From the NCBI GenBank assembly GCA_943787265.1, contig CALSLT010000006.1, forward strand, positions 62,001 to 126,000: a stretch of DNA of 64,000 nt, read 5' to 3'. The translations under genes were made by a program, and so were the position numbers. The notes under the pieces were generated by a model. The model was not told the DNA's origin. It saw nothing but the letters and a program-made list of their open reading frames with translations, and made no database searches. Positions 35,267 to 44,438 of the stretch are shown piece by piece (position 1 is the stretch's first letter; every line of letters begins with the position of its first letter). The DNA comes from an uncultured Planctomycetaceae bacterium. GTDB lineage: Bacteria; Planctomycetota; Planctomycetia; Planctomycetales; Planctomycetaceae.

Positions 35267-37762
35267 ATGAAAGCCGTTGCGTTTCCGATGGGATATTTCC
35301 GAGTCCAGACAATCTTGCTTTTCGGCGTACTGTCGCTGACCATCGCTGAAGGTCATTGGGTGCTTGCCGAAGAGAATGCGTTGCCAGCCAGCATTGAGCG
35401 GCTCGACGTTTTCCCAGAAAACATTGAGCTGCCGGCGGCAGAACTAACGGCCCGCATTATTGTTTCGGCTGTTGATCCGTCGGGGCGATCGATTGACGCA
35501 ACTCGTATCACGACATACGAGTCTTCAAATCCTCAGGTGGTCACTGTCGAGCAAGGGAGCATTGTTGCTGTGGCCGTCGGAAATGCTGAAGTCCGAGCCA
35601 CGGTGGGCGGCAAGACGGCAACACTTCGGGTCATCGTTGGGAAGAATCACGTCCCGCCGGTTTCGCTACGCAACGAAGTGATCCCGGTTTTGTCGCGACA
35701 AGGTTGCAGCTCAGGAGCGTGCCACGGTTCCCCAAAGGGCAAAGGCGGCTTCCGGCTTTCGCTCCGCGGCTTCGATCTGTCTGTCGATGAAACGACGTTG
35801 CGTGGCGAATTCTTTGCTCGCCGGGTCAGCGTGCTCGATCCAGACTCCAGCCTGCTTCTGCGAAAGCCGCTGATGCGCGTTCCTCACGCTGGTGGACAGC
35901 GACTTCACTCAGATTCAGTCAGTCACCGCGTACTCCGAAATTGGATCGCTCAAGGACGACAGACCGATTCGGCAGTCGCCCCACGGTGCGTCAGCCTGCA
36001 ACTTTATCCACCGTCTGGCCGACAACTCACACGGCAAGCTCCGAATCAGCAGTTCATCGCAATCGCCGAGTTCTCAGATGGCTCAACGAAGGACGTCACC
36101 GACCTGGCAGTATTCACGGTTTCTGATGAAGCGGTCGCGACAGTTTCGGCCGACGGACTTGTAACACGAGCTGACGAAAAAGCTCGCGGACAAGCAGCTA
36201 TCACGGTGCGGTATCTCGAACAAATGGAAACGAGTTTTCTGACCGCCGTCCCCGAAACGAAAGGCTTCAAGTGGCCAACGTTGGACGAGTCAAACTACGT
36301 CGACGAGCTGGTCCACGCTCGGCTGAAACAACTTGAGTACATCCCAGCCGTGCGGACTTCAGACAGTGAATTTCTTCGCCGAGTTTACCTCGACGTGACC
36401 GGGCTGCTGCCTTCTGTCGAGACAACAAAACAATTTCTTGCCGACGCGACGGCCAACAAACGTGCAAAACTGATCGACGAGTTACTGGCGTCTTCCGAGC
36501 ACGCAAAGTTTCAGACGCTTCAATGGGGCGACACATTGAGAATTCGCAACGCGAGTGTCTCATCGCCGGGCGTGTTCAAATTCTATCGATGGCTCATCCG
36601 ATCATTCGAGCAGAACAAGCCGTACGACCAGTTTGCTCGCGAGCTGCTGACAGCCAGCGGAAGCTCGTTCGAGAATCCAGCGGCCAACTATTTCCGAACG
36701 GCCAGCAACACTAATGACTGCACCGAATCGACCGCTCAGATTTTCCTGGGAGCTCGTCTGGAATGTGCGAAGTGCCACAACCATCCGCACGAAAAATGGA
36801 CGCAGGACAATTACTACGGTCTCGCCGCATTCTTCAATCGAATTCAGCGAGACACGACGCTGCGGAAGGACGAGATGTTTATCTCGGTCGCCGACAAAGG
36901 CGAAGTAACCCAACCGCGAACCAGCCAGCAAATGAAGCCCTGGCTGCCCGGCGTCGGCGATGTCGACATTGAAGACGGCGTCGACCGGAGATTTACGCTG
37001 GCGGACTGGCTGACCTCGCCGGAGAACAGCCTGTTCGCAAAGGTCGAAGTCAACCGGCTATGGCGAAGTGTTATGGGCAAGGGCATCGTCGATCCGGCTG
37101 ACGATTTTCGCGCGTCGAATCCACCGTCGAATGCCGAGTTGTTAGACGCGCTCGCAGCCGACTTCGTGAAGCACAAGTTCGATCGACGACATATTCTGCG
37201 AGTCATTCTGAACAGTCAGACTTATCAGCGAAGTTCGAAGATCGATTCGCAAAACGAAGGCGACGATCGTTACTTTTCCAAGTACGCCCGGCGGCTACTT
37301 ACGGCCGAGCAGTTGCTCGACGCCGTCTGCGACGTCACCGGAGTTCCCGAGTCATTCAGCGGTCTGCCCGCCGGCACGCGAGCAACTCAATTACCAAGTC
37401 CCGACTTCGGAAAAACATTCCTGAAGGTCTTCGGCCAACCAGAGAGAACGTCAGTCTGTCAATGCGAAAGGTCCGACGATCTTAACCTGTCACAGGCGTT
37501 GCAGATTGCAAACGGCTCGTTCGTTGACAGCAAGCTCAGAAACGGCAACAGCCGAACTCGCGGCCTGCTTCGCGAAAAACGAATGACCAAAGAAATCGTT
37601 ACCGAGTCTTACCTCGCCGCCTTCTGCCGCCTTCCGACAGACGCTGAATCAGCGACGGCCGTGAGGTTCATCGAGGCTCCAGGAGATCGTCCCATCGAGG
37701 CAAGACTCGAAGACTTCAGCTGGGCACTGCTCAACTCAAACGAGTTCCTGTTTCAACACTAA
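35267..37762 (+). CDS. Ig-like/DUF1549/DUF1553 planctomycete protein
   Basis: 831 aa with a signal peptide (TILLFGVLSLTIAEGHWVLA). Two bacterial Ig-like (BIG_2) domains are visible (about 42-125, TYESSNPQVVTVEQGSIVAV; about 238-320, VFTVSDEAVATVSADGLVTR). Between them lies a cytochrome-like motif C147-SSGA-C152-H. DUF1549 follows (FLRRVYLDVTGLLPSVETTK) with CxxCH in LECAKCHNHPHEKW, then DUF1553 (NSLFAKVEVNRLWRSVMGKG, ending DFSWALLNSNEFLFQH). Likely a periplasmic heme protein of unknown role. Unlike the gene at 8604 it lacks the coiled-coil insert. Last gene of the 31.1-37.8 kb operon. Confidence 0.88.
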   Translation: MKAVAFPMGYFRVQTILLFGVLSLTIAEGHWVLAEENALPASIERLDVFPENIELPAAELTARIIVSAVDPSGRSIDATRITTYESSNPQVVTVEQGSIVAVAVGNAEVRATVGGKTATLRVIVGKNHVPPVSLRNEVIPVLSRQGCSSGACHGSPKGKGGFRLSLRGFDLSVDETTLRGEFFARRVSVLDPDSSLLLRKPLMRVPHAGGQRLHSDSVSHRVLRNWIAQGRQTDSAVAPRCVSLQLYPPSGRQLTRQAPNQQFIAIAEFSDGSTKDVTDLAVFTVSDEAVATVSADGLVTRADEKARGQAAITVRYLEQMETSFLTAVPETKGFKWPTLDESNYVDELVHARLKQLEYIPAVRTSDSEFLRRVYLDVTGLLPSVETTKQFLADATANKRAKLIDELLASSEHAKFQTLQWGDTLRIRNASVSSPGVFKFYRWLIRSFEQNKPYDQFARELLTASGSSFENPAANYFRTASNTNDCTESTAQIFLGARLECAKCHNHPHEKWTQDNYYGLAAFFNRIQRDTTLRKDEMFISVADKGEVTQPRTSQQMKPWLPGVGDVDIEDGVDRRFTLADWLTSPENSLFAKVEVNRLWRSVMGKGIVDPADDFRASNPPSNAELLDALAADFVKHKFDRRHILRVILNSQTYQRSSKIDSQNEGDDRYFSKYARRLLTAEQLLDAVCDVTGVPESFSGLPAGTRATQLPSPDFGKTFLKVFGQPERTSVCQCERSDDLNLSQALQIANGSFVDSKLRNGNSRTRGLLREKRMTKEIVTESYLAAFCRLPTDAESATAVRFIEAPGDRPIEARLEDFSWALLNSNEFLFQH

Positions 37763-37796
37763 CCGGTCAAAAAACCTCGCCGAACGGTGTTCGCGA

Positions 37797-38537
37797 TCAG
37801 TCTCTGCGGCTATGCAGTTTGGCAAGCAGTCGAAGAATCTCGATGTACAACCAGACGAGAGTGACCAGCAGGCCGAAAGCTCCGTACCACTCCATGTACT
37901 TCGGTGCTCCGTGGGCAGCCCCCTGTTCGATGAAGTCAAAGTCGAGTACGAGATTCAACGCCGCGATGACGACGACGAACAGGCTGAACCCGATACCGAT
38001 CATGCCAGCTTCGTGAATGTATGGGATGCCCGCGCCGAAGAAGCTCATGACAAAGCCCACAAAGTAGAGCAGGCAGATTCCACTGGTCGCGGCGAAGATC
38101 CCCAGCTTGAAGTTTTCCGTCGCTCGGATGATTCCGGTCTGATAAGCCAGCAGCAATCCGAATAACGTTCCGAATGTCAGGCAAACTGCCTGGAATGCAA
38201 TTCCAGGATAACGCATCTCGAAGAAGGCCGAGAGACCTCCCAGAAACAGTCCTTCTGCCGTGGCGTAAATTGGCGTGGTGATTGGTGCCCACGATTTCTT
38301 GAAGACCGTGATCAAACCAACGATCGCCCCGACGATCATTCCGCCAAACATCAGTCCTGGCACAATGGGGTTCTGCTGAACGAACTGGTTCCACGTGACC
38401 GACGCCGCTGCGACAACGACTGCCAGAAGCAGAGCGGTCTTGGTCGCAGTCCCCTTTATCGTCATTGCGGCTGATGGTTCGTAGACAGCAAAGCCTTCAA
38501 ATGACTTCGAATTGAGAGCGGGGTTTCCTGATCGCAT
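37797..38537 (-). CDS. Bax inhibitor-1/YccA family membrane protein
   Basis: 246 aa with seven predicted membrane helices starting near residue 28 (TALLLAVVVAAASVTWNQF) and running to the end (AFGLLVTLVWLYIEILRLLA). Conserved acidic residues of the family appear in the loops (LVLDFDFIEQGA, with an Asp pair). The family includes pH-sensitive calcium-leak channels and YccA, which modulates FtsH. Start taken as the ATG at 38537. It converges with the DUF1553 operon, with 34 bp between stops. Confidence 0.88.
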   Translation of the reverse strand: MRSGNPALNSKSFEGFAVYEPSAAMTIKGTATKTALLLAVVVAAASVTWNQFVQQNPIVPGLMFGGMIVGAIVGLITVFKKSWAPITTPIYATAEGLFLGGLSAFFEMRYPGIAFQAVCLTFGTLFGLLLAYQTGIIRATENFKLGIFAATSGICLLYFVGFVMSFFGAGIPYIHEAGMIGIGFSLFVVVIAALNLVLDFDFIEQGAAHGAPKYMEWYGAFGLLVTLVWLYIEILRLLAKLHSRRD

Positions 38538-38839
38538 TGAACTAGTCCTTTGAAGCCGATGACTACGAGACCCTGGCCGTATGCCGAGCTCACTTTGTAC
38601 AAAGTCTGGCCCGAAAATGCCGAGCGATCGCCGAAAGAATCTTATTAATCAAGGCGTCGGTCTACTTCGACCAAAGGAAACCTCAACGAGCAACGCACAT
38701 GAAATCCGTCGCAGAATCCTTACGGTGGAACGCAGATCTTCTTCTCACTTGCCTGCTCAGACAAAATAATTGGCGGTGCTGGTAAGCTTCCATTTGACCA
38801 AACAGCTGGTCGTTCGAAAATACGGACCAGGAAATTTTC
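38538..38839. other. Intergenic, divergent promoter region
   Basis: 302 bp between two divergently read genes. No RNA gene, repeat or clear promoter recognised by eye. Confidence 0.4.
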
Positions 38840-39075
38840 TTGAATCAGCAATCTCGTGATCGATTATTGATGTGTTGCTCCCCGGTTGTCGCCTGCCTTT
38901 GCGATTTGACGGTGACGCTCAGCGGGCAATCGTCGGAGTATTGGTCTGGAAACTGGGCGGCAGTCACCGAGGGAAACCCGATCCCTCACTGGTTGCTCAC
39001 TCAGCATCCGCTCGCTCTGTGTGGCGGCATCGTTGTTTGGATCGTCGTTTTCTGCACGGCAATAATCAGGCTTAG

Positions 39076-40569
39076 CAGCCCGTTGAAAAACTCGGCCGAC
39101 TGACCTGGTCAGAAGATGCGTTCGCGCTATCCTGCTCGGTGTCTTGATATTGAGCGATGGAGGATGACTGATGGCTCTTGGTGAGCGTCGTTCGGAGCGG
39201 CAGCAGGAGTTGTGGGTGGCGACGGCGAAGTTGCCGGCGTCGATCGGGCATGTGTTTTACGACGCCCTGAATCGTGTGCTCCGTGACGGGGAGTTTGACA
39301 ACTTTGCCGAGTCGCTGTGCGAGCCGTTTTACAAAGAAGGTGGTCGTCCAGGCATTCCGCCAGGCGTTTATTTCCGCATGATCTTTGTGGGGTACTTCGA
39401 GGGAATCGATTCGCAGCGAGGCATCGCCTGGCGTTGCCGGGACAGTCTGTCGCTGCGGAAATTTCTCGGGTACGAATTGCATGAGAACACGCCTGAGCAT
39501 TCGAGCCTGACGCGCATCCGTCAGCGTCTTCCTCTGGAAGCGTTCGAGCAGGTCTTTGCGTTCGTGTTATCGCTGGTCGAAAAGCACGGGCTACTGAAAG
39601 GTAAGACCGTCGGCGTTGATTCGACTCTGCTGGAAGCCAACGCGGCAATGAAGTCGATCGTTCGCAAGGACACCGGCGAGGACTGGGAAGCATTCGTCCG
39701 CCAGTTGGCCGAAGCTGACGGCGTCGAGATCAAGAACGACGATGACCTGCGAAAGTTCGATCGAAAACGCAAAGGCAAGAAGGTTTCCAATCAGGACTGG
39801 CAAAGCTCAAGCGACCCTGACGCCCGCATCATGAAAATGAAGAAGGGGCACACGCACTTGTCGTACAAGCAGGAACACACGGTCGACCTGGAAACCGAAG
39901 CGATCCTGTCCGCCGAGATCTATTACGGCAACGAGTCCGACGGCAACACGCTGCTGGACAGTGTCAACACTGCCCAAGGCAACCTGCAACAGTCCGACAG
40001 CGAAGCGGTGATCAAAGAGGTCGTCGGCGACAAGGGTTACCACAAGAACGAAACGCTGGCGAAGTCCCGGGCGGATGAATTGCGAACATACATCTGCGAG
40101 CCGGATGGTCCGAACCGTCGCTGGACGGACAAGCCTGCCGATTACAAAAAAGCGTACTGTGCCAATCGACGTCGCCTGAAAACCGACCGCAACAAGCGTC
40201 TGCAAAAATTACGGAGTGAACGAGTCGAACGCAGCTTCGCCCACGTCTGCGAAACCGGCGGAGCTCGCCGCACCTGGCTGCGAGGCCTGGAAAACAACCG
40301 CAAGAAAGTGCGGCTGACAGTCGCCGCTCACAACCTTGGTCTGATCCTGCGAAAACTACTCGGCAGCGGCAAACCCCGAGAGTTCGCCGGTCTCCGAGGG
40401 CTGCTGTTTTCGGTGTTCTCGACCGTTCAGATTGCAACCAGACGCTGCCACAGACTCATCAGCTCCGCAAGCTCGTTCCACCGCCTCTACTGCCACCGCA
40501 AACACCATCCAATTCGGACCTCAATCTGCACACCATAATTCGACGATACCCTGCATTTTCAACGGGCAG
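39076..40569 (+). mobile_element. IS element copy 2 (1494 bp) with TTAG target duplication
   Basis: Ends CAGCCCGTTGAAAA and TTTTCAACGGGCAG (one internal mismatch), flanked by the direct repeat TTAG at 39072-39075 and 40570-40573. Same length as copy 1. It interrupts a membrane-protein gene. The perfect duplication and restored host frame indicate a fairly recent insertion. Confidence 0.92.
39171..40538 (+). CDS. DDE transposase of IS copy 2
   Basis: 455 aa, ATG at 39171 with GGAGGATGACTG upstream. Same domains as copy 1: InsH/DUF772-like N-terminus (GRPGIPPGVYFRMIFVGYFE), first Asp in KTVGVDSTLLEAN, second in VGDKGYHKNE, Glu in SERVERSFAHVCETGG. Substitutions against copy 1 are scattered, with the last 30 residues almost unrelated, so the copies are separate acquisitions or diverged lineages and not a just-duplicated pair. 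The frame is intact and may be active. Confidence 0.9.
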   Translation: MALGERRSERQQELWVATAKLPASIGHVFYDALNRVLRDGEFDNFAESLCEPFYKEGGRPGIPPGVYFRMIFVGYFEGIDSQRGIAWRCRDSLSLRKFLGYELHENTPEHSSLTRIRQRLPLEAFEQVFAFVLSLVEKHGLLKGKTVGVDSTLLEANAAMKSIVRKDTGEDWEAFVRQLAEADGVEIKNDDDLRKFDRKRKGKKVSNQDWQSSSDPDARIMKMKKGHTHLSYKQEHTVDLETEAILSAEIYYGNESDGNTLLDSVNTAQGNLQQSDSEAVIKEVVGDKGYHKNETLAKSRADELRTYICEPDGPNRRWTDKPADYKKAYCANRRRLKTDRNKRLQKLRSERVERSFAHVCETGGARRTWLRGLENNRKKVRLTVAAHNLGLILRKLLGSGKPREFAGLRGLLFSVFSTVQIATRRCHRLISSASSFHRLYCHRKHHPIRTSICTP

Positions 40570-40926
40570 TTAGACCGCAACCAGCACGAGTCGTTGCATT
40601 TGTCGTCATGCTTGGTCATGCCACTGCCGCATCGACCTGGCTGCTCAACATGCGACCGTGGGGAATCCTTTACGCTGGAATGCTGCTGGTACTTTTGAAA
40701 CTGCTCGACAGCAAACTCAGCCAGCGCGGTTATACCGATTCGCAAAACCTGCCGGACGCTGACAGTGCCACTGAGGTCTGAGTCCGGAGATTAACCAGCG
40801 CCACGCCGCCGAAGATCGTATTCGAGATTCCAGGCGGCGACTGTAGAGTTCGCTGTGAAGAACACGCGGCCAAAGACGCTGTGTTCGCGGAGATGAACTT
40901 AGAACATTATGTCAGGGAATTGACGA

Positions 40927-41658
40927 ATGGCTGGATTTAAGCAGCACATCAGTGTGAGCGGTGGAATTGGTGTCGCAACAGGCCTGACGGCGACGGTCGG
41001 TATGGGATTCACTCCGGTCCAGGGAATGCTGGTCGGTTACCTGACGACACTCGGTGGAATGCTGCCGGATTTGGACTCAAGCTCCGGGCGGCCGATTCGT
41101 GAACTCTTCGGAGTAACTGCGGCCCTGGTGCCAATGGCCTTTGCCGATGAGCTAAGAAGACTCGGCGGGGATATGGAAACAGTGCTTCTGCTGGCGGTCG
41201 TCAGCTACCTGTCGATTCGCTTTGGTGGAGCGTGGCTGCTTTCAAAACTGGCGGTGCATCGAGGGATGTTTCACAGCGTCCCCGCGATGCTGATTGCTGC
41301 TGAAGTCGTCTTTCTGACTTACCACAGCGACTCGAACACGGTCCGCCTCCTGATGGCCGTCGGCATTGCCCTCGGATTTCTGTCGCACCTTATTCTCGAC
41401 GAGATCTACGCTGTCCAGTGGAACGGTCTCAAACTGGAACTTAACCAGTTTGCCGGCAGCGCGGTCAAGTTCTTCGGAAAGAGCTTCTCCGCCAACGCTT
41501 TCACCTGGCTGACGCTTGCCGGTCTGACCTGGTACTCATTCGGCGCCGCGGGCATCGTGGACGAGCCACCGCTCCCAAGTCGTGACGAGATTCGTCAGAT
41601 TCTCCACACGACCCCAGCAGTCGAAACTCCCGAGCCGGGTTTGTTTCCAGGAATCTGA
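40927..41658 (+). CDS. YdjM-like membrane-bound metal-dependent hydrolase (DUF457-type)
   Basis: 243 aa. The family signature is clear: GGMLPDLDSSSGRPIRE (39-55), HRGMFHSVPAML (about 113-124) and LGFLSHLILDEIYAVQW (about 151-167), which together place His and Asp residues for metal binding. About five hydrophobic helices. Members are inner-membrane proteins of poorly known activity. Start at the ATG 40927, 146 bp after the IS-split gene. It converges with the XylR-like regulator, 51 bp between stops. Confidence 0.82.
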   Translation: MAGFKQHISVSGGIGVATGLTATVGMGFTPVQGMLVGYLTTLGGMLPDLDSSSGRPIRELFGVTAALVPMAFADELRRLGGDMETVLLLAVVSYLSIRFGGAWLLSKLAVHRGMFHSVPAMLIAAEVVFLTYHSDSNTVRLLMAVGIALGFLSHLILDEIYAVQWNGLKLELNQFAGSAVKFFGKSFSANAFTWLTLAGLTWYSFGAAGIVDEPPLPSRDEIRQILHTTPAVETPEPGLFPGI

Positions 41659-41709
41659 AGCTCCTACCGCTTTCCATCAGCTAACGCCGGTTGGCCACGA
41701 AAAACCAGG

Positions 41710-42897
41710 TTACTCGTGCTCATCCTGCAATCGCTCGGTCTGTCGGAAGTTGCGTGGTGGTACACCGACCGACTTCTTAAAGGCGACGGATAGGTACTCG
41801 TCATGACGGTAGCCGGTGCGTCGGGCGATCTCCGTCAGTGGCAAATCGGTTTCTGTAAGAAGTTGCTTGACCCGGTCGATCTTCAGTCGAGTGATCTCCT
41901 CGTGCGGAGTTCGGCCAAGAATTTTCAGAAACCGATTTTCAAGAACTCGACGAGAAAGAGGTACCTCCCGTAAAACGTCGTTGACGTTGATGCCGCTCCA
42001 GGCGTTCTCTCGAATGAAACGAACCGCGATCGCGACATCGCGGTCTTCGATCGCCAGAATGTCGGTTGACTGGCGGGCTGCGACTCCAATCGGTTTGACC
42101 AGGATTTTTTCCGCGCCAACTTTTTCACCAGACATCAACCGATCCAGCAGCGATGCCGCTTCGAATCCCGTGCGGCGAGTGTTGCAAATCACGCTGGTCA
42201 GCGGCGGGTCGGCGAGACCGCACAGCAGTTCGTCGTTGTCGACACCGATGACGGCCACTTCTTCCGGAACGGCGATATCGAGTTCGCGGCACACGTCGAG
42301 AATCTTCTGCGCTTTGATATCGTAGCAGGCCATGATGCCAACCGGTCGCGGCAGGCGATTGATCCACTTGATCAGCCCACGTTTCTCGCGGTTCCAGGAA
42401 TACGAAACGTCGGATTGGGCAATCGTTTCGTGGACGTAACACTGGCAACCAGACTCTTTAACAAGTCGCTCAAAGTTCTGCTTTCGCCACACGGACCAGT
42501 TGAAGCCGGGATCACCACAAAACGCAAGGTGTCGGAAGCCCCGTTCCACCAAATGGTCAACAGCGATTCTGGCGATGGCTTCGTCGTCGGTTTCGACCCA
42601 GGGAATGTCTGGCAGATGCCGTGCGGCGCTGACGTCGACAACGGGCAGTCCTGTGCGACGCATTGTTCGTGCGATCTCTTCGGTTTCAATCCGGGCAATG
42701 ATGCCGTCGCCCTTCCAGCGTGACAGCCAGGCCGGTGGACTTCCGCCTCGTTCCTGCTCGGGCAGAAAGATTGACCAGCCTTCGTGCTGCCTCACGTACT
42801 CGACGACACCCTCAAGTACGCCGCGGGCGTATGAGTTTGATGTTTCAACGAGAAGGGCAACAGATCGACGATCTTTCATGACGTCAAATACTTCCAT
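41710..42897 (-). CDS. XylR-like regulator: LacI-type ligand domain + AraC HTH
   Basis: 395 aa (ATG 42897; ATG 42879 possible). Residues about 10-280 are a periplasmic-binding-protein/LacI-like sugar-sensing domain (VALLVETSNSYARGVLEGVV, HLVERGFRHLAFCGDPGFNW, EEVAVIGVDNDELLCGLADP). Residues about 290-385 are an AraC/XylS DNA-binding domain with two HTHs (INVNDVLREVPLSRRVLENR; LPLTEIARRTGYRHDEYLSV). This is the XylR architecture. It is divergent from the Gfo/Idh/MocA gene 282 bp away and probably controls it in response to a sugar or sugar derivative (inference). Confidence 0.9.
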   Translation of the reverse strand: MEVFDVMKDRRSVALLVETSNSYARGVLEGVVEYVRQHEGWSIFLPEQERGGSPPAWLSRWKGDGIIARIETEEIARTMRRTGLPVVDVSAARHLPDIPWVETDDEAIARIAVDHLVERGFRHLAFCGDPGFNWSVWRKQNFERLVKESGCQCYVHETIAQSDVSYSWNREKRGLIKWINRLPRPVGIMACYDIKAQKILDVCRELDIAVPEEVAVIGVDNDELLCGLADPPLTSVICNTRRTGFEAASLLDRLMSGEKVGAEKILVKPIGVAARQSTDILAIEDRDVAIAVRFIRENAWSGINVNDVLREVPLSRRVLENRFLKILGRTPHEEITRLKIDRVKQLLTETDLPLTEIARRTGYRHDEYLSVAFKKSVGVPPRNFRQTERLQDEHE

Positions 42898-43179
42898 TTA
42901 TAGAGACGACGATGTTGTGAATTGACCGAGATCACCTGCTCGCCAGACGTTTCTAAAGCCCGGTCAGATGATCACAACCGCAACCTGGCCTGGTGAAATA
43001 TCTCAAGTACTCTGCGCACAACCTCATGGAAACTCAATCTCGAGAGACGACAATCTCTGAATCTGGCCGATGACCATGATGCATCGACCTGGGAAGTCCT
43101 GACGGTGTTGTCTGAAAGCTAATCGATGGTTGTTTCCAATTACCTGCGTGAGATGAATTCGCCAAAACAGGGAAAACCA
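42898..43179. promoter_or_regulatory. Divergent control region of XylR-like and Gfo/Idh/MocA genes
   Basis: 282 bp between divergent starts, so both promoters and any XylR operator must be here. I could not define boxes or a convincing operator palindrome by eye. Confidence 0.4.
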
Positions 43180-44298
43180 ATGAGCGAAACTTTTGATGGA
43201 GCCATGATCGGTTTGGGATTTGGAGCGGAGTTCATCCCGATTTATTCCGCTCACCCAAATGCAAATATCACCGCGATCTGCCGCCGTAGCGAAGCCGAGC
43301 TGAACAAGACCGGTGACCAGTTCGGAATCGAAAAGCGGTACACAAGCTACGACGACGTGCTGTCGGATCCGGAGATCGACTTTGTCCACATCAACAGCCC
43401 GATTCCCGATCATGCCTGGATGTCGCTGAAAGCGCTGGACGCAGGGAAGCACGTCATGTGTACCGTGCCGATGGCGACGACGATCGACGAGTGTCAACAG
43501 ATCGTCGAGAAGGTCAAAGAGACCGGGCTGAAGTACATGATGGCGGAAACTGTCGTCTACAGCCGCGAGTTCCTGTTCATTAAAGAAATGTACGACAAGG
43601 GAGAACTCGGAAAGATTCAGCACCTCGCGGCATCGCATCCGCAGGATATGGACGGATGGCCGAGTTACTGGAAAGAAATGATCCCAATGCACTACGCGAC
43701 CCATGTCGTCAGTCCGTGCCTTGGATTGGTGAACGGCCTGGCCGAGTACGTCAGTTGCTTTGGGTCCGGAACGGTTCGCGACGACATCGCTCGGAAGTCT
43801 GGTAATCAATTTGCTGTTGAGTCGTGTCACGTAAAAGTGAAGGACAGCGACTTGACTGCGCATGTCTGGCGATGCCTTTATGACGTCGCTCGGCAGTATC
43901 GCGAAAGTTTTGATGTCTATGGGACGGCGAAAAGTTTCGAGTGGACACTGGTCGAAAACACTCCGCACGTGATTCATACGGCGAAGAAACCGGAACCGGA
44001 GATTCCTGAACTGGTCGAAGTTCCCGATTACGCTCACCTGTTGCCGGAGCAAATTCGCAAGTTCACGCTTCCTCAGGAAATTCACGACGCCGAACACCTG
44101 TCGTTCCTGCAGGGTGGTGGGCATGGCGGCTCGCACCCTCATCTGGTGCATGAGTTTGTGACAGCTCTATTGGAAAACCGAGATCCTCAGCCCAACGCTG
44201 TGACAAGTGCCAACTGGACCTGCGTTGGAATCTGCGCTCACGAGTCAGCCACAAAGGGCGGTGCAATCATCCAGCTCCCTGAATTTACTCTCGGATAA
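43180..44298 (+). CDS. Gfo/Idh/MocA-family oxidoreductase (cytosolic, EKP motif absent)
   Basis: 372 aa from the ATG at 43180 (AGGGAAAACC upstream); the frame opens at 43126. No signal peptide. Nucleotide-binding start AMIGLGFGAEFIPIYSAHPN. The usual EKP tripeptide is replaced: HVMCTVPMATT has Thr-Val-Pro, so the typical catalytic Lys is missing. The C-terminal domain has His-rich segments (MIPMHYATHVVSPCLGLVNG, GGGHGGSHPHLVHEFVTAL). The substrate may be a sugar acid or glycoside intermediate under control of the divergent XylR-like protein. It may catalyse atypical chemistry or simply use another residue. Confidence 0.85.
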   Translation: MSETFDGAMIGLGFGAEFIPIYSAHPNANITAICRRSEAELNKTGDQFGIEKRYTSYDDVLSDPEIDFVHINSPIPDHAWMSLKALDAGKHVMCTVPMATTIDECQQIVEKVKETGLKYMMAETVVYSREFLFIKEMYDKGELGKIQHLAASHPQDMDGWPSYWKEMIPMHYATHVVSPCLGLVNGLAEYVSCFGSGTVRDDIARKSGNQFAVESCHVKVKDSDLTAHVWRCLYDVARQYRESFDVYGTAKSFEWTLVENTPHVIHTAKKPEPEIPELVEVPDYAHLLPEQIRKFTLPQEIHDAEHLSFLQGGGHGGSHPHLVHEFVTALLENRDPQPNAVTSANWTCVGICAHESATKGGAIIQLPEFTLG

Positions 44299-44438
44299 GC
44301 CGTCGCATTTCTCATCACGACTCAATGCGACGAGATTGGTGGCTTCATTGAACAAATGGAAAAGAAGAATCAGGATGGGCTTCGTTATTTGCTCCTGATC
44401 AGAATTCAGCTTCGTTGCTATTGCAGAAGGACTTAAGA

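Larger units (their letters stand above)
38840..40781 (+). pseudogene. Small membrane protein gene split by IS copy 2
   Basis: The 5' piece 38840-39075 (TTG start, AGGAAA upstream; ATG at 38870 possible) and the 3' piece 40574-40781 join in frame if the IS (39076-40569) and one TTAG copy are removed. The junction then reads CTT-AGA-CCG and the frame stays open to the TGA at 40779. The product would be 147 aa with about four hydrophobic helices (PLALCGGIVVWIVVFCTAII, VVAFVVMLGHATAASTWLL, GILYAGMLLVLLKLL), loosely like DUF5658-type small membrane proteins. In the present state translation runs into the IS and stops at 39103. Neighbour downstream: the YdjM-like gene. Confidence 0.8.

Noticed and set aside
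43024..44151. Minus-strand frame (375 aa) opposite the Gfo/Idh/MocA gene
   Set aside because: The plus-strand protein is clearly conserved; the antisense product has no recognisable domain.
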